A stretch of 64,000 nucleotides of DNA from Mixophyes australis (lineage: Eukaryota; Chordata; Amphibia; Anura; Limnodynastidae): NCBI GenBank assembly GCA_036250195.1, contig JAVHZZ010000005.1, positions 69,127,505 to 69,191,504 on the forward strand, given 5' to 3'. The notes under the pieces are model-generated. The model searched no databases. It saw nothing but the letters and a program-made list of their open reading frames with translations, and was not told the origin of the DNA. Shown here in pieces: positions 1 to 11,826 of the stretch (the stretch's first letter is position 1; each line of letters opens with the position of its first letter). The position numbers and the translations under genes were made by a program.

Positions 1-152
1 GAAAACAATGTGATATAGAGTCGAGCTTGGATTCACTCCATCTAACTCTGATTCTGTACGCTCATCTTAAAATTTGCTCCCCTGTCACCAAACTTGGTTT
101 TGTTAAGGTGCAAATTTGAACCTCCTAGCTGGATTGACTCTAAATGAGGCCC
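1..152. repeat. Right-hand half of a family-A MITE, cut by the window edge
   Basis: The stretch shares the GTGCAAATTTG-type inner segment of the complete copies at 1646-1968 and 61946-62264 and ends in AAATGAGGCCC followed by TAT, the same kind of terminus and 3-bp flank. The left half lies outside the window or is lost. It has no coding content. The assignment rests on similarity to the other copies read by eye. Confidence 0.5.
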
Positions 153-155
153 TAT

Positions 156-1642
156 GTGTCTATTTTCCACATATGGCCGATCTTTTTTCCTCGTTTTTAA
201 AAATAAAATCTAAATATAGTAGGTGTGTTTAATCAGTGAGAGAGTCTGCTTTCATGCAATAAACTACTTGTACAATTATGTATTGCTATAGTAGCTATTA
301 ATCCAGGGGCATCACTAGAAATTTGCTGGCACTATAGCAACATTTTGATGGGCTCCTCAATATTTCTAGGGAAGGACACACTCCACTCACATCACTTACC
401 TTGCCGTGCATCCGCCTCCTCTTGCTATCTGAAATTTAGTGTGCCAGTTTGTATTCTGGCTTAAAATGACCTACAGTGTCATACAATAGGGAGTACATTA
501 AGCTCCCAGCTGATCGCAACTTTTCCCTTTGAGTGCTGCAGTGTCCTCCCTCATCTGTTCCCCTGGTAGTTATGCCAAGCTAAGGGTCCTGGCACGGACT
601 ACTACTTCTGTGGCAGTGATGAGTAGTTTGAGCTCATCTGAGTGCTTTCAGAGGACATAAACATAACAGGAAACCTCAGTAAAATGGAAACATGCTAAAG
701 CTAGATAAAAAGTGGTAGGACATAAAGTTAATACACATTAGGCTTTATAAAATAATTATACACATGTTAATTCCTAAAGTCAACTTTATTTAATATAAAA
801 GTATACACAAAGGATTCCATTGATAAACTTATTATAATAAAATATATTCAGTTAATAGCTAGAAAAATAACATAAATATATAAACATAAGAGTATCCTAT
901 GGTAAATGTTACAAGAAAAATGGATTTTAAGCTAGTCTCACTGTGCAATTTTTAGAGGATGAGATTTTCATTTTAACAGGTTAAATAATATTGTAGTAAA
1001 TCAGTAGTTCAGTAAGCAAGAACATATAAAACAATAATAGTTTCGTTCATGATGAATGCCCAAGCAGTTCTTGCATTTTGACTTCAGCACTGTTGACTGG
1101 TCCCATATGGTTGTAATATATGCCTATTTTACTAATGGGACATAAAAGTCTCAGTGGCTCTGATACCCCCAACTGCTGCCGCCTGTTTTAGTAATCTGCA
1201 CTCAGCAGCAGATCATTCCTGAAAGCAGCAGCAATGCCAATAAATGTGTTGCTCTATTTTTTCTCTTACTGAAGCACGTTTTATTCAATCATTGCACAAA
1301 ATGATTATTTTATTTGTAAAACAAAGCAAATAACGTATGAGAATGTCTAGTAAGAATAGAACCAGACTCAGAGAGAGAGAGAGAGAGAGGGGAATAGAGA
1401 CAGAGAAACATAAAGAAAGAGAGGCAGAGAGGTAGTGAGTGAGAGAATATCATAAATTGTATTTTCTTTCATAGTAGGGTCTTCCCAATTAAGGTTAGGT
1501 CTCCCTATTTCCCCTGTTCTTTCTAGGCACAGAGATTTTTAAATCTGTTTAGGTAAGCCTAACTTCTGACTCTTCATTATTGTCATGTTGCTTATACATA
1601 GAAGAATCCAAAAATGGCTTGTATGACACCCCTGCAAAACAC
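156..1642. other. AT-rich non-coding stretch, no gene seen
   Basis: No open frame with a recognisable domain is present on either strand. A short GA microsatellite lies near 1370-1390 and continues as degenerate GA-rich sequence to about 1445. Nothing else is identifiable. Confidence 0.6.
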
Positions 1643-1645
1643 ATA

Positions 1646-1968
1646 GGACCAGATGCTGAGTTAGGAACAAAGCAAATTAAGGAGTAAGTTTGCTCCTGGA
1701 CAAACCATATTACAATGCAAGGGATGCAAATTAATTTATTATTTTATACACGGAAAATACTAGCTGCTTTTTCATGTAGCACACAAATACTTGATTGCTT
1801 TATTTTTATTTTACACTAATATTTAAAGTTGATCTAAGACATGCCATATCCCTACTATAAATTTGTCCTCACATTTTAAATTTACCTCCCCCTTCAATGC
1901 AACATGGCTTTGTCAAGGTGCAAATTTGCTCCTTTTTTTGGCGTTGATCCTAACTCAGCATCAGGCTC
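1646..1968. mobile_element. Family-A MITE, complete (323 bp, TSD ATA)
   Basis: The left end contains GATGCTGAGTTAGG and the right end is its reverse complement, CCTAACTCAGCATC, so the element has terminal inverted repeats. The flanks are ATA at 1643-1645 and ATA at 1969-1971, a 3-bp duplication of the kind made by PIF/Harbinger transposases. The interior is AT-rich with no open frame. The same family recurs at 61946-62264. It is a non-autonomous element moved by an unseen transposase; the Harbinger assignment is inferred from the 3-bp duplication. Confidence 0.75.
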
Positions 1969-1971
1969 ATA

Positions 1972-3485
1972 ATGAGCACTCTGGTATAGGGAGCAATTGA
2001 GCCAAATAAGCTCTTTACTTAATGGATGTGTAATAGAGATCTATTTTAAAAAAACACCTAAATGTCCTAAAAAGAAACACTATTGTAAATAGTTTATATC
2101 TTTTTCTTCATGTATTTTGCTTCCAAATAATTTTGTAATACCTATTATTTGTTCTTATGTACCATGTACATTTGGATCATTTGCATTGTTTGTTTTCTTT
2201 TGTTTGCCTCATTACAAAGAAATGGAAAAAAAAATATGGTATAAAATGTTATAGCTGATCCATAAAATACATTTTAAAGAACATTTTGAAAATAAATGCA
2301 ATGTAGTCTCTGTGTATAACTTATATTAACTTATATTAACCATGTTATGTGAATATAAAGCATATTTAAATGGCTTCTCTGCAAATGCTTCCTTTCAAAT
2401 CATCTACTTAATGGTGGAAAAGGGCAGCTGGAAATTTTGACAGTCTTTATGGAGGTGGCATAAAAATCAAAGCAGTGCTCATTTGAAACCTTGAACCTAG
2501 CATAATGTATTTTAATACGGATATATATGGATGTAGAAACTAAATATTGTAACATGTTTGTCTGAAGTGTAGAAAAATTTAATAATAAAATGCAAAGGTG
2601 CTCATTCTGAGTTGGGCATAAGCCCACCTGCTTTGCGCAAAATATGCAAATGTTCTGTACATACCAATGGAAAAAAGTACACCTACTTCTGTATACAGAT
2701 CTGACACTTGCACCTTCTTATGCTTGTAGATGCAGGACAGGGATGAGGGGTGTGCAAACAGTGTCCAAGTACAGTAAGGGCATTTTTGCATATTTGTGAA
2801 CTGCTGCAGACCTGCACAGATACTTAAATATGCCTGTCAGTGGCCATATCACAAACCGGTGCCTGAAGGCTGGTGCATTGGTGATTATGACAGTTGTCAG
2901 TATTAGTTAGCCGCTGATTACAGATTGATCTCTGAAGTTTATAGGTGCTTTCGTCATTGATGCTATCTATTTTATATGATTTTGGGAGCATAATTAAACC
3001 TGATTTTTTTTTGCTCTTTCCATTCATACAGTTTTTTTTATATTTATGCATCCAACTCAGCATTAATCCCAAAGTGAACGGGACTCAATGATTGGAGAAC
3101 TGTAGGGGCAAAATGTATCAAGGTGCAATTTTGCAAAATGTACGTTATTTCAAGTTTGTTTTTAGCAATTTTGCAACCGCGAATGTATGAAAGTGCAACC
3201 TGAAAAGAAATTGCCAGTAAACTGATGTAACCAAAATCGCCCCTCCTTTTGCCATTCTAAGAATTCAAGTTGTCATATGTATGAAGCTGTGATTTTACAA
3301 ATTGCCTCTATATCGCCAGAATAACAATGCAGGTTTTGAGATTAGCTATAAAATCAGTCTTTGGTGTATGCACGCTAATGTAGTCTCAATAAAGGGGTAT
3401 GCCCATTCCACGGCTTCCCCTCAAGATCTGGACAAGATCTTGAAGGCGGGAGTTAGAGGTGGTTATCAGACACGAGACAAGGTGC
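1972..3485. other. AT-rich non-coding stretch with a MITE-like fragment
   Basis: No coding signal is seen. From about 3105 the sequence GGGGCAAAATGTATCAAGG and the following 200 bases have the look of one end of another MITE, but no matching inverted end was found, so it is left as a fragment. Confidence 0.4.
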
Positions 3486-3574
3486 AGGCCAGAGGTAATA
3501 CCGCTGACAACCTGTTTTAAAAAGTAAGGGATGTCATTGCAACATGGCTAATCCTGCTTGGACTATCCTGAGGA

Positions 3575-4185
3575 TATGTGATTTCTGATAACGCCACCAA
3601 TATTGCTAGAGCATTGCAGCGGGGGGAATTTAATCACATTTCCCGTTTTGCTCACACAATCAACTTGGTGGTACAGAACTTTTTAAAAAATTACAATGAG
3701 ATGCAGAAGATGCTGTTCTGTGTCCCGAAAAATTTAGGGTCATTTTCGGAATTGTGCAACAGCATGTAGAAGAATGCAGCAGCTGCAAGAAGACTAGAAT
3801 TTGAGGGGGAATGTACTTTAGTCTAGCGAAGTAGTCACCTGTGAAGAGAGTGCAGACACGGTTAGCTTGAGTCAAGTGATTCCCTTAATTATACTTTTGG
3901 AGAAGCAGCTAGAGAAACTGAAGGAGGAAATTAAACTAAGCAAATCCGCTAACTATATTGCAATTGCAGATTAAGTAATTAATTCGCTTTGCCAGGATCA
4001 AAGAGCTATCAACATCTTGTAATGATGTCTCCTCCTTCAGTTTCTCTGGCAACTGCTTCTAGGAAAAAACTTAGCTTTCCCCAGACACCCAGTGGTGATG
4101 CAGATGAGTCAGCAGAACATTTTGACATTTGGTCTGCTCTAAAAGAATTGCCCAATAATCGTGATAGCTCTGCCATAAAATGAAC
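3575..4185 (+). pseudogene. hAT (ZBED-type) transposase remnant
   Basis: The frame starting near 3578 reads ISDNATNIARAL, then HISRFAHTINLVVQ and FLKNYNEMQKML, the part of the RNase H-like fold around the second catalytic aspartate of hAT transposases (SDNATN). Later frames give SLATASRKK and SGDADESAEHFDIWSALK. The zinc finger and the C-terminal dimerisation segment are absent, and several stops and frame changes intervene. The sequence following ELPNNRD runs into non-coding sequence exactly as in the copy near 43550, so this shortened 3' end was probably already present in the copy that amplified. Confidence 0.75.
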
Positions 4186-4589
4186 TACAAATTCCATGAG
4201 AAAGGCCATTATCGGCAATTGCATTAAATACACAGACTTCTGCGATGGTGGATTCCATCGGGGATGAATTAGTATTGTTTGAGTAAGATGTACACAATGA
4301 TGAGGGTGAATATGATGACAATGTAGATTGCAGATGCTGAAATCTAGCTAAGAGAAGGGAGCTACCTGATGCTGGTATGCCTGGTAATATTTTGGGTAGA
4401 ATGGCATCTTGGCAATTTTATGTTTTTCTACAGTAAACATTCACCTTTTTTAGAGAGGTTGTTTTTTTTTAAAAGGTACAAGCTTTTTATTTAAATTTTT
4501 GTTTCCCTGACTTAAAACCAGTATGCACTTGAAGATAGGCTTTAGCACATGAGGTAGATGGATTAGTATCATCATGACTGAGACTGGAG

Positions 4590-5160
4590 AGTGACAACAA
4601 TATTGTCACCCCTCCTGTTTCTGTATGAGCTATGGCACAGTAGAATGTCACTGGAGATTTTTAAGAACACTGACAGCCCTATTATTACAATTTCTGTTTC
4701 AGCACAGAACCCTGTCACCTCTCCTGTTTCTGAGTAAGCTATGGTACAGTAAATTGTAACTGCAAATTTTGACCAAGACAGCCAGCCCTATTATTACAAT
4801 GACTCTTAGCAATGAAGCTCTCCTCTTTGTCTGTTACCTATATAACACAGTAGAATTTGACTGCAGAATTACACCAACCCTGACAACACTAGTATTTGTA
4901 TTTTTCTGGAATGAGAATTACCAACGCAGCTCTCCTTTTTGTGTGTTACCTATATAACACAGTAGAATTTGACTACAGAATTACATCAACCCTGACAGCA
5001 CTAGTATTTGTATTTTTCTGGAATGAGAATTACCAACGCAGCTCTCTTTTTTGTGTGTTACCTATATAACACATTAAAATTTGACTGCAGAGTTACACCA
5101 ACCATGCCAGCACTAGTATTTGTATTATTCTGCAATGAGAATTAGTAATGGAGCAATGGA
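4590..5160 (+). repeat. Subterminal tandem array of the hAT element
   Basis: Two related tandem blocks are visible. The first repeats GTTTCTGTATGAGCTATGGCA-type units of roughly 110 bp. The second has three units of about 110-112 bp beginning near 4819, 4929 and 5041, each holding TTACCTATATAACACA and AGTATTTGTATTTTTCTGG. The homologous array in the complete copy lies at about 44040-44640, but the second block looks expanded only here. No coding potential. Confidence 0.7.
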
Positions 5161-5477
5161 GCCCTACTGAATGTCATTGATTACTTTGTTGAACACTGCT
5201 ACCACCCTCCTCTTTCAATTCTATAACTTTGCCAGCCCAACTGCTTTACACTCTGTACTACCCCTTCTGTGTCCCTCTCTCAAATGACGCTAGATTGCCG
5301 TGGAGGGCGGTATTTATAGATTCCAAAATTAGTGAGATCTGAGATCCAACGACGTAACAATGAAGTTTTGCCTCGTTTTCAATTCCATAAATATGCGAAA
5401 GTACTGAGCCAAGTCGAGTCGGATCCCCTAAGTTCGGGTGTGTTTGGTTCCAGAGAAACCGAGCCTACGCATCTCTA

Positions 5478-7782
5478 TAATTAACCAGGGAAACAGATTA
5501 ACTCCTGCTGGTGAGGGGAAAACAACAAAGATACAAGAGCAGCACCTCTGGTGAGATAGAGGTACTGCAAGGCTGGTATAAAATTAAAACAGTCCAAAAC
5601 ATAGTCCTAGCACACAAGAGCTGCAGAGGCATTAGCATCCCCATGAAAGATACTGCAGTGCAGCTAGAGGCAGATCCTGACAGTTCAAAAGTAGTACACA
5701 TATGCAGTTGGTTCTGATGGATGTTATTCAAATATTTTATCCCTTTAGTGAGCTGTTTTTGGATTTTCCTCATTTAATCTTGATGGAAAGTAAGAAAATT
5801 GTGCTCCTTAGCTGCACTCTCTATATGACCTCTGCTTTCTGCTTACGTAGTTAGAGAAGCAACTCCTACCTAATAGATCAACTGCCTATAAAATTAACTT
5901 ATTTATTTAAGTTTAAACAGTCCATACTTTAGATACACACTTCCAGCTGAGAAAAACACAGCCTTTGATATATATTATGCTAAAGATAGATTTACTTGCT
6001 CTTTAAGTTTGTGGCATAGTGGGTAGCATGACTCATTAATTTTGTTCCTTGTAGAAACATGCCTCACATTCAGGATATCACATCAGTTTGGGTCTAAATC
6101 CAGTATAATGTAATACCCCATTTATGAATTTGATTCCCTCGATCCATATGTGGAGTATCAATAGTTTACTGCTTACTGCTCAGATGAATGTGGACTAGCT
6201 GCAAAATAAGCCACAAAGGACCGGATTGACATATATGGCTTACTGAAGATTTACCAGACTTAAATTTCTTCTAAATTCTTGTAAACAGCCTAATTTATAT
6301 CTCTGCAAACTAGAGAATGAAATCTTCCTATCCGCTTGTGTCCCGAAGAGCAAAAGCCCCAGTTGGAATGAATTGTAGAGCTTGTGTGCTATGTGTAGAT
6401 ATACAGTGTGTGAGGATTCTTCCTAATTAGCTCAGCATTGAAGCAAACCAGAGGTGGAGAAGGCTTGAGAAGTCAATAATTTATGGTGTGAGAAAGTTTT
6501 TTTTTGCAAACCAGAAATAGCAGAATATAATATATACAAATAAAAATGGGATGCTCTGCATGATGGATCATTATTCATTTGCATTAGCTCCACAATGTTA
6601 TTCATCCCCTAGCCTCATACCCCTACTAGGTATGGTCAGTTAATAATGATTAAGGCATAACATGAACAACAACATGCAGTATATTTAACTTTCTTGCTAT
6701 AAATGTGTGCCTGCTAGAGGAAGCTAACTGTTCACTTGTGCTTTCTTTCTATCCATTGGTTTGATAAATAGCCCTATACCCTTGCTGGCAAAGGATAATT
6801 CATGGCACCTTCCCTTAAATTCAAGGCAAACATATTTTGTGATGCTGCTGAGACAAGAAATGTAATTAGTTCTAATATCAGCATTCTTCTTGTCATTGAT
6901 GAAGCCTGCTGTACTCTAAAAGTCTCTGAACTTGATGTGATGATTTTTTAATGTAAAAAGATACTTAAATAGCAATGATTCACCAGGGAGAGAGATACGT
7001 TATTACTGCCATATTTTCTGACATCTGCTCTGCCAGTTCAATAGTTTAAAGAATATCAAGGTGGCCCTGATGCTATTAATGTTAATTAAACTAAATTTTC
7101 TCCATTATGTATTGGAATGAAAATTATAATTTGCAGAACTAAATTTCAATTGAAGCTTAGTAATAATGAATCACTATTAACTTTTTACTTACCATGAAGA
7201 TGCCAATTGTATTTCGTGTGATTTGACTTTTCTGATGTGCTCCTCATTTGCCCCATCCCTGCTGGATGAAAACGCGGTTACTGACCAACAATCTTAAATG
7301 TCTTCACTGTCAGTAAGTAAATAAGTCAAAATTGTATACTGCAAAACTTCACATAAAGAGGATCATTTAGAAGTGGACAACTGTACTCTGCATGTGCACC
7401 AAAATGCATACCCATATGTCCATATTTACGTTTTGTGTATCTTTAAGTTGTGTAGATTTATACTGGGAGAGGCAGAATGGGGACGGACAAACATCGGGTG
7501 AGTACAGTAAGTTGTGTTTATGCAGCACTATCTAGCTGCTTCTGAATGGCTGAGTGCATATTGACCCCTCCAGCTAATATTTTATTAGCTTTGTAACTAT
7601 GTTAGGTGAAGTTGCATTACTTAATTGACATATCCATTTGAACTACTGCAGGAAAGAACATTTCCATTGGATTTTTAAAAGGGAAAACAAAAGATGTGAA
7701 GATGCTCATATTTAATTACATTTTATATGAAAAATGCAACTTTGCATTTATTAATAACTGTCCAGACAATGTTTTTTCTTGT
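5478..7782. other. Non-coding stretch, no gene seen
   Basis: From about 5494 to 5580 the sequence (AACTCCTGCTGGTGAGG, then AGCACCTCTGGTGAGATAGAGG) resembles 37178-37265, so it is part of a dispersed repeat. The remaining 2 kb is AT-rich with no recognisable repeat or exon. Confidence 0.5.
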
Positions 7783-7787
7783 GTATA

Positions 7788-8449
7788 TGTTACGGCTCAC
7801 GCCCCAGGTATCAACTCCTAGAACCGCTTCAGAGGTCTTCGTCTATAGCAGCCGCCTTTCCCGTAGAGCTAGACAGGTACTCGGATGCCCCCAGGTCTTG
7901 TTCTCTAGTAGTAGGAGCTGATAACCTGAGATCGTAGCGCAGGTATTACAAAGAGGAGGAATCAGGTATCCAGGCAAAGGTTTCAGGGTCACAGGCAAAT
8001 CAGCAGCGTCAATATCCAAACAAGGGGTCAGGGTCACAGGCAAATCAGCAATGTCAGAATCCAGGCCAGGGGTCAGCAACGGTAACACATAAGACAGCAA
8101 GTACAACAACAGCAGGAGGAGTATGCTAGCAAACAGGGACTATAACCGGCAGTGAGACCCAGTCCACACTGCCTTAAATACTTTGATGGACAAATCAGAA
8201 AGGAGGAGGACAGGGCTGACAATCAGCCTCAGGAGGCTGCTAATTAATTACTAGCTTAGAACTAGCATAGGTCTTGTCACAAACCAGGAACATGTATGAA
8301 AATATAAATGACAATTAGAATCATGCGAGAGCTCCCACTGGAGTTGGAGGATGTCCCTACACCACAAAGATAACAGTGCATTGTAACTAATGCACATGCT
8401 CGGCTGCTACCTCACGCCAGGATGTGGCGTACCGCCGTGGCTCGTGACA
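7788..8449. mobile_element. Solo LTR (662 bp, TSD GTATA)
   Basis: The segment begins TGTTACGGCTCACG and ends CGTGGCTCGTGACA, so it has the TG...CA ends of a long terminal repeat with near-inverted termini. It is flanked on both sides by GTATA (7783-7787 and 8450-8454), a 5-bp duplication typical of LTR retroelement integrase. No internal gag or pol adjoins it, so it is best read as a solo LTR left by LTR-LTR recombination. The inside holds an imperfect direct repeat (GGGTCAGGGTCACAGGC-like segments near 7985 and 8025). A Ty3/gypsy source is likely but not proven. Confidence 0.8.
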
Positions 8450-9314
8450 GTATATAGCACTTCATTAAATTAGGCTTTCTTTATGCTATCCCTACGCTAT
8501 CGTGGGATGTAATTATACACACTTGTACTGACATATTCTGGCACAAATGCTACAGTTTTACAGCTGAACATAAGCAAATGTCTTGCATGTGTCTTTTCCT
8601 ACATACATACAAATGTGTCCACCTCTAATTGAGCACCAATATGTACCATTCCTGTGATTTTGCATGCAAATAGTAGTTATTGATCACTTAATTCCCAATG
8701 TTAACAATTAGTAAATATTTACATACATTTTGATAAAAGTATTTTCAAGTGTTAGTAACACTACCAAATGTGAGGCCTTCATTTGCTACTCACAAGAGAA
8801 AGGCTATGGGCTAGATTTACTATCAGGCGTGTTTGTAAACCCGCCGAATTTCGGCGGGTTTGGCGGCGGTTTAGCCATCGCCGGATTTACTAAGGCTAAA
8901 CCCGCCGTCCAAACGGCCAAAAATGATGTTTCCAAACCCGCCTCTGTATAAATCGCCATGACGGTTTCAACAATGTTCAACATACAAACAGCCGGATTTA
9001 CTATTAGGGGGTTTATAAAGCCGCCGGAAAACCGCCATTCAATAGACCAAAATGAAAGCGCTGCTTGTGAGCGGCGAGATTGCTCAAACAGTGTGCTGTT
9101 TCTGATATTTGGGCAATCAGAACAGAAGGAAAAGGGCCATTTCATGTACAAAGTTTTTTACTTTGGGATTGTATATGTTAAAAGGCCAGTGTCTTGTAAT
9201 TGCAGTGTTGTTTTGGTTTCTTTTTCTCTTGTGTCTTCCCACCATGCAATTTATTTACTGATTTAGTAGAGGTGTGTTATAGCGTACCTTTGTACTTTGG
9301 TAAACTAGGTTCAG

Positions 9315-9552
9315 GTTACTAGAATAACGGGTTGTGTGGCTATGTATGCACCTGAAAAGGGGTCTGAAATTATCCTGGCTGGCTGTTTGATACATAATCT
9401 AGCAATACATCAACTTACCCCACCGATTATTGCAGTAGACAGTGAAGAAGAAGGGGTCCGTGTCACATGGTGATGTGCAGAGCACAGAGGGTGGAAGGGA
9501 GATTAGAGACCGTCTAATTGCAAACTACTTTACGTGTAAGTACATAGTATGA
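9315..9552 (+). pseudogene. Last exon of a HARBI1-like transposase, decayed
   Basis: After a splice-acceptor-like TTCAG at 9310-9314 the plus strand reads CVAMYAPEKGSEIILAGC then LIHNLAIH, matching the C-terminal YSPEKA...ACCVLHNLA segment of Harbinger DDE transposases. About 90 bases on, in another frame, it reads REIRDRLIANYF before TGA at 9550-9552, the usual family ending. A frameshift and stops lie between the two parts. The DDE catalytic core should lie upstream; 8958-9310 shows nothing like it, so it has been deleted. The family call is from motif recognition only. Confidence 0.7.
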
Positions 9553-9802
9553 AAAACATTTTTTGCTCAAAAATGTGTTTTATGTGAGTGCAATTTTAGT
9601 ATTTTATTTTAAAATTTTTGTAAATTGGAACCTTTAAAAACAGGATAGTGTGTACTCCTCATGTGGTAAATATGAACATCCCTGGAATGTGACAGTCAGA
9701 GGTCAATGTTTAAGTGAAATTAGTGCATAGTTGTTAAAAAATCAGTATACTCTTGTTTAATGTGCAGAAAAGAAAGACTGACACAATAGAAATTTAACTG
9801 CA

Positions 9803-9808
9803 TTTATT
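9803..9808 (-). terminator. Polyadenylation signal of the Myb/SANT-like gene
   Basis: TTTATT on the plus strand is AATAAA on the minus strand, about 130 bases past the stop codon of the Myb/SANT-like gene. It is the first AATAAA seen in a region with no other gene in that direction. Confidence 0.55.
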
Positions 9809-9939
9809 GCAGAACACAATAAATAATAACGTATAATGGTTATAGAAACTTGACAAAACATTAATCAATAACAAACATTGTGCTAGCGATGCCTTTTTGC
9901 AGGCATATCGCTATGCTTGGTGCCACTCTCTCCCCTCCC

Positions 9940-11826
9940 TCACCCACCCCTGGTGCGAGCACCTCTCCTTGGAGGAGTACTCTGTAGAGATGTGGTAGGC
10001 GTACTAGCGGCACTGGTGGTGGCTGAAGACATAGGTGCCGGTAAACGGGCTACAATTTCAGAATGTAGTTGCCCTGCCAGCCGGATCACATTGGCATTCC
10101 CCTCACGTACTGTGGAATGTAAGGCCTCCACAGCCCCAGTCATTTGGGCCAGCTGCACATTGGTCTGTTCTAAAGCTGTTGCCAGACGGTTGATTCCAGC
10201 AGGGAGTAGACTATTGGAGCGGTGTATCCGCCTCAACTGGGCCGCAATTTGTGACATGTGGCGAGTTTGCCTGTCCATGAACAATGTCTGTTGCTGCTGG
10301 AATGCGCCAATAGACAGCGCCATTTCTCTGACTGGGTCCATACTTTCAGGTGCAGGTTGGTGGTGTGATGGTTCAGCAGGGCCAGGTGAAACTTCCTGGA
10401 GGCCAGACACAGGGGCATCCACTGTTACCAGGGTGATGGTCATTTGATCCTCTGGCTCAGGGGACATTTCCAGGGACTCCGCATGAGGTGGCTGGTATGA
10501 AGAGGGCCCTGTGTATGAAAAATGACGGTAAGTATATAGTATATAATATGTTTGTATATTGCATTCTGAACACTGGATAGGAAAGAATATTCTTTAGCAA
10601 CTACAGATTCTTTCACAATGTTTGCATTCCTGATTTCTAGTCCTATGCTACCTGCTTACGGATGCACTTATTATCCTTTTAATACCCATTATCATTTGGA
10701 CTGTGTAGTACATGCTGGGTTATTTTGACTAAACTGCATGCTATAAAAAGTGGAGATGTTGCCTATAGCAACCAATCAGATTTGAGCTTTCTTTTTGTAG
10801 AATGCAATAAATAAAGTAAAGGTATATTCAGATTGGTTGCTCTAGGCAACATCTCAGTTTAGTAAATTTAGCCCTAAATTCGCATTGCAAACCATATAAA
10901 AAAACAAAAAAAACATTGCCAGCAACATTTGCACAGAAAATCAATTAACTCCATTATTTAGCACAAAAACATAAATCACACACCTGCTTGCTCTTCTGTG
11001 CCCGAATCTCTGACTGAAGGTGGAGGTGTAGGTCTCGGACTGGGACTAAACTGCGGTCCTGGCGAATCTGGATGTATTAGAAAAAGCATACAATGTATTT
11101 CCAGAAAAAAACAATTTCCAAATATACTGTTTATTGCACAAATGTGTTTGGATTTTTTTACAAAAACTATTAGACTCAAAAATACAATTTGAAAAACAAC
11201 AAAAAAAAAAAAAAAGAAAAAACGTTTGCAAAGAGAAAAGCAGTTTTAAAAAGAGAAAAGCAGTTTTAAAAAGAGAAAAGCATTTAAAATACTGTTAGGG
11301 TAAAAAAACCAAATAACTCACCAACTACTTGGCCAAAAGAGAGCGAGTCGGTGTCCTGCACATTTATGCCCTCTACAATTTTAGCCGGCATTATCTGGCG
11401 CAGCTCCTCCTCGTACGTGGTGTACTCCATAAGAAGTGGGGGGCCACCACCCGTGCGCCTTGTCGACCTCCTTTCCTGGGCCATCTTCTCTTTAAGCCTC
11501 CTCTTAATATCAGAGAAGCGCTTGCGGCAGTGTGCCACTGTCCACTTCAGTGGGCCCACCGCGTTCACGGCCTCACAGACTCTCCCCCACAGTTGGTGAC
11601 GCCGCCTTAGAGGAGTCCGGGCTGCCAGGTTCCCTAGGATGACCTCGTAGCAGGGAATGATGTTGTGCACCAACACACAATTCTCATCATGTGAGAAGCG
11701 CACATTCCTCCCTGTCTTGGTCTTCCTGCCCTGTCCTGTCTCCTCAACCTCTCCCTCTCCCTCCTCTGACCCTTCAACCTCCATCTCCCTCTCCTCAGCC
11801 TGTTCTCCCCTCCTATCTCTGGACAT
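9940..11826 (-). CDS. Myb/SANT-like (t-SNARE-domain-containing-1-like) Harbinger accessory protein, three exons
   Basis: Exons are 11826-11322, 11067-10984 and 10508-9940, giving 1,158 nt (385 residues). Splice sites are consensus (GTTG|GTGAGT, TCCAG|AT, GCAG|GTGTGTG, ACACAG|GG) and all joins keep phase 1 with no stop. Residues 12-40 are acidic then basic. Residues 41-118 form a Myb/SANT-like fold (RFSHDENCVLVHNI, HQLWGRVCEAVNAV, WTVAHCRKRFSDIKRRLKEK). Exon 2 is proline/serine-rich. Residues 255-351 look helical and coiled-coil prone (IAAQLRRIHRSN, RLATALEQTNVQLAQM), and the tail is basic. In PIF/Harbinger elements such proteins bind transposon DNA and help carry the transposase into the nucleus. 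Vertebrate TSNARE1 and NAIF1 are related to this group. The start at 11826 follows from the first ATG before the acidic region; an upstream in-frame ATG gives nine more residues. Boundaries are inferred, not from transcripts. Confidence 0.8.
10717..10874. mobile_element. Palindromic Harbinger MITE in intron 2 of the Myb-like gene
   Basis: It is a 158-bp near-palindrome: GTGGAGATGTTGCCTATAG then CAACCAATCAGATT on the left is mirrored by GATTGGTTGCTCTAGGCAAC on the right. The right end AGTAAATTTAGCCC is followed by TAA. It is the same family as 26538-26711. It lies inside the intron and disturbs neither splice site. A matching TAA on the left side is not visible. Confidence 0.75.

Larger units (their letters stand above)
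3486..5477 (+). mobile_element. hAT element, copy 1, 5'-truncated
   Basis: This copy matches the complete hAT at 40519-44906 from its transposase core onward. It has the same DNATNIA / HTINLVVQ-type protein core, the same downstream GATGCAGATGAGTCAGCA stretch, the same kind of tandem array and the same right terminus, GCATCTCTA here against GCATCTCTG there. The left inverted repeat and the 5' half are missing, so no target-site duplication can be read. It is dead: the core is broken by frameshifts and stops. Confidence 0.75.

Noticed and set aside
8958..9266. 102-codon plus-strand frame at the left of the Harbinger element as the transposase core
   Set aside because: It overlaps the subterminal repeats and shows none of the DDE transposase motifs; only the downstream exon at 9315-9552 does.
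9917..10447. Open frame of 176 codons on the plus strand
   Set aside because: It is the antisense shadow of exon 3 of the Myb/SANT-like gene, has no recognisable domain and no splice context.
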